The notes under the pieces: generated by a model | Database searches by the model: none | What the model was told of the DNA's origin: nothing | The model's input: the letters and a program-made list of their open reading frames with translations, nothing else | Translations under genes and position numbers: made by a program | Part shown: piece after piece, positions 3,920 through 5,242 of the stretch | Position numbering within the stretch: position 1 is the stretch's first letter | Layout: every line of letters begins with the position of its first letter | Source: Clostridia bacterium | GTDB lineage: Bacteria > Bacillota > Clostridia > Christensenellales > Borkfalkiaceae | Reading direction: 5' to 3' | Length of the DNA: 5,242 bases | Assembly (NCBI GenBank): GCA_029063275.1 | Contig: JAIDOO010000211.1 | Span: 1 to 5,242, forward strand

Positions 3920-5242
3920 AACAACTAAATAAAACAGGGCTTTATAAACGTCTTTCAAAAGAGGACGAGAAAGCAGGCGAATCTATGTCCATTGAGCATC
4001 AAGGAATTCTGTTAAGACAATATGCAGAAGAACACGGATTTGAAGTCGTGGACGAGTATGCTGATGACGGGTATTCGGGAACGAATTTTAACCGCCCCGA
4101 AGTACAACGACTTTTGGACGATGCCAAGTCGGGTAGAATAGATACGATCATCGTAAAAGACTTATCAAGATTTGGTCGTAACTATATCGAAGTCGGACAG
4201 TACATAGACTATATATTCCCTGCTTACGGAATACGTTTTATTGCAATCAACGATAACGTAGATACCGCAGACCGAAGCAGTACCGCGATGGATATGATGC
4301 CGATAATGAACGTGTTCAACGAGTGGCACGCGGCTAATACAAGTAAGAAAATAAGAGCGGTATTAGAAGCGAGTCAGCGTTCGGGCAAGTACACGAATTG
4401 GAATTATCCATACGGGTATAAGGCAGGCAACGATGACAGCCGCACGGCAGTCATAGACGAAGAAGCGGCGGCGGTGGTAAGGCGAATTTACGATTTGCGG
4501 TTGCAAGGGAATTCAGCTCGGACGATTGCAAGAATTTTAACGGGCGAAGGCATACCGAATCCTGCAACGTACTATACCAAACTTGATGGTGGCAAATGGA
4601 ACAGACCGTGCAAGCCGTATTGGGTTCCCGAAACAATAAGATGGATTCTCTCTAATCCCACATATCTCGGACATACGGTACAGCACAAGACGACGCGAGT
4701 GTCTTATAAAAATCATAAGATTGTTTCAATACCCGAAAAGGATTGGATTATCAATGAGAACGCTCACGAGCCAATCATAAGTAAAGATGTTTGGGACAAA
4801 GTGCAGGCGACCTATGAAGGGGCGCACGGAAGGTCTGACAAATCAAACGTGGTACATCCGTTATCGGGATTGGTCGTTTGTCCGAGTTGCGGTAAAAAAC
4901 TCAAATTCAAATCAGCCAAAGACGTTCATAATTGTTTTGTGTGCCGGACTTATGTCGATCTCGGAAAGAAGTATTGTACGTCGCATCACATCACGGAACA
5001 GCTACTTGAAGCATTGGTTTTGGACGATATTCACTCATTATTGGAAGAAGTGGAGATTGACGAAACGAAAGTTAAAGAGCGGTTTTTGAGAGAGCGTTCA
5101 AAGCATACCGAGCAGAGCCGTTATTCTGACGAAAAACAACTCAAAGCAAACAAAAACAGACTTGCCGAATTAGACAAGTTAATACAAATCGCGTTTGAAG
5201 AAAGGGTATTGGGTAAGATGCCTGAAAGCGTTTGTATAAGCC
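3907..5242 (+). CDS. TnpX-type large serine recombinase (3' end outside window)
   Basis: 445 codons are visible from ATG 3907 (AAGGAGG at 3896-3902) to the window edge, with no stop reached. Catalytic domain: GLYKRLSKEDE with Arg15 and nucleophile Ser17, MSIEHQ (27-32), DDGYSGTNFNRPE (53-65), and VKDLSRFGRN (83-92) with Arg88 and Arg91, all intact. Next comes a stretch with NEWHAANTSKKIR typical of TnpX-like proteins, the recombinase (DNA-binding) domain with PYGYKAG, VIDEEAAAVVRRIYDL and WILSNPTYLGHTV, then a zinc ribbon with CPSC (Cys325, Cys328), Cys343, Cys346 and Cys357. A charged coiled-coil-like region begins about residue 380. Family members cut and rejoin DNA at short attachment sites to excise and insert the element as a circle. 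Family length is roughly 500-560 residues, so about a fifth is missing. Its promoter and RBS are embedded in inverted repeats, suggesting tight control. Confidence 0.93.
   Translation, partial: MSKQKQLNKTGLYKRLSKEDEKAGESMSIEHQGILLRQYAEEHGFEVVDEYADDGYSGTNFNRPEVQRLLDDAKSGRIDTIIVKDLSRFGRNYIEVGQYIDYIFPAYGIRFIAINDNVDTADRSSTAMDMMPIMNVFNEWHAANTSKKIRAVLEASQRSGKYTNWNYPYGYKAGNDDSRTAVIDEEAAAVVRRIYDLRLQGNSARTIARILTGEGIPNPATYYTKLDGGKWNRPCKPYWVPETIRWILSNPTYLGHTVQHKTTRVSYKNHKIVSIPEKDWIINENAHEPIISKDVWDKVQATYEGAHGRSDKSNVVHPLSGLVVCPSCGKKLKFKSAKDVHNCFVCRTYVDLGKKYCTSHHITEQLLEALVLDDIHSLLEEVEIDETKVKERFLRERSKHTEQSRYSDEKQLKANKNRLAELDKLIQIAFEERVLGKMPESVCIS

Noticed and set aside
4787..5089. Plus-strand 100-codon frame inside the recombinase gene
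   Set aside because: It is an out-of-frame shadow of the recombinase, whose zinc ribbon and coiled coil are read in the other frame here.
1..5242. CRISPR array, tRNA or rRNA genes, IS element ends
   Set aside because: No regularly spaced identical repeats, tRNA-like cloverleaf, rRNA signature or terminal inverted repeats with a transposase were seen. The only tandem repeats are protein-coding.

Overview
The window looks like part of an integrative or transposable element from a low-to-moderate GC Clostridia-type member of the Bacillota. The evidence is the gene set: a TnpX-type large serine recombinase, TnpV- and TnpW-like transposon proteins, the tail of a VirB4-type conjugation ATPase, strong AGGAGG ribosome binding sites, sigma-A-like promoters, and a surface protein with the Cys-containing 'PTC...C..CG' repeats common in gut clostridia. 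All recognised genes are on the + strand; no species can be assigned from the sequence.

Layout. (1) 2-250 is the C-terminal end of a VirB4/TraC-like ATPase whose body lies upstream. (2) 240-2294 overlaps it by 11 bases and encodes a 684-residue secreted or membrane protein: signal peptide, Ser/Thr-rich beta domain, Ig-like domains, five Cys-containing repeats, and a C-terminal two-helix membrane hairpin that resembles the topology of a type IV secretion pilin (VirB2). (3) 2295-2467 is intergenic. It holds a hairpin capped by a GUAA tetraloop, then a promoter that matches the sigma-A consensus exactly (TTGACA, 17 bases, TATAAT) with a palindrome at the expected transcription start. (4) 2468-3441 is a tight three-gene operon: a TnpV-like protein, a short serine-recombinase N-terminal domain that has lost its catalytic serine, and a small ribbon-helix-helix-like DNA-binding protein. 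It ends in a clear intrinsic terminator at 3490-3519. (5) 3619-3804 encodes a small TnpW-like protein. (6) From 3907 to the window edge runs a large serine recombinase with intact catalytic residues. Its promoter lies in a dyad, and its ribosome binding site sits in the loop of a 12-bp perfect inverted repeat that reaches into the start codon.

Inferred working: the first two genes belong to the end of a conjugation operon (DNA transfer machine plus a cell-surface component). The rest is the mobility and control module. The recombinase would excise and integrate the element, while the small operon (TnpV-like, inactive recombinase-like, RHH) probably regulates it or itself. The element boundary and attachment site are not visible and probably lie beyond the 3' end.
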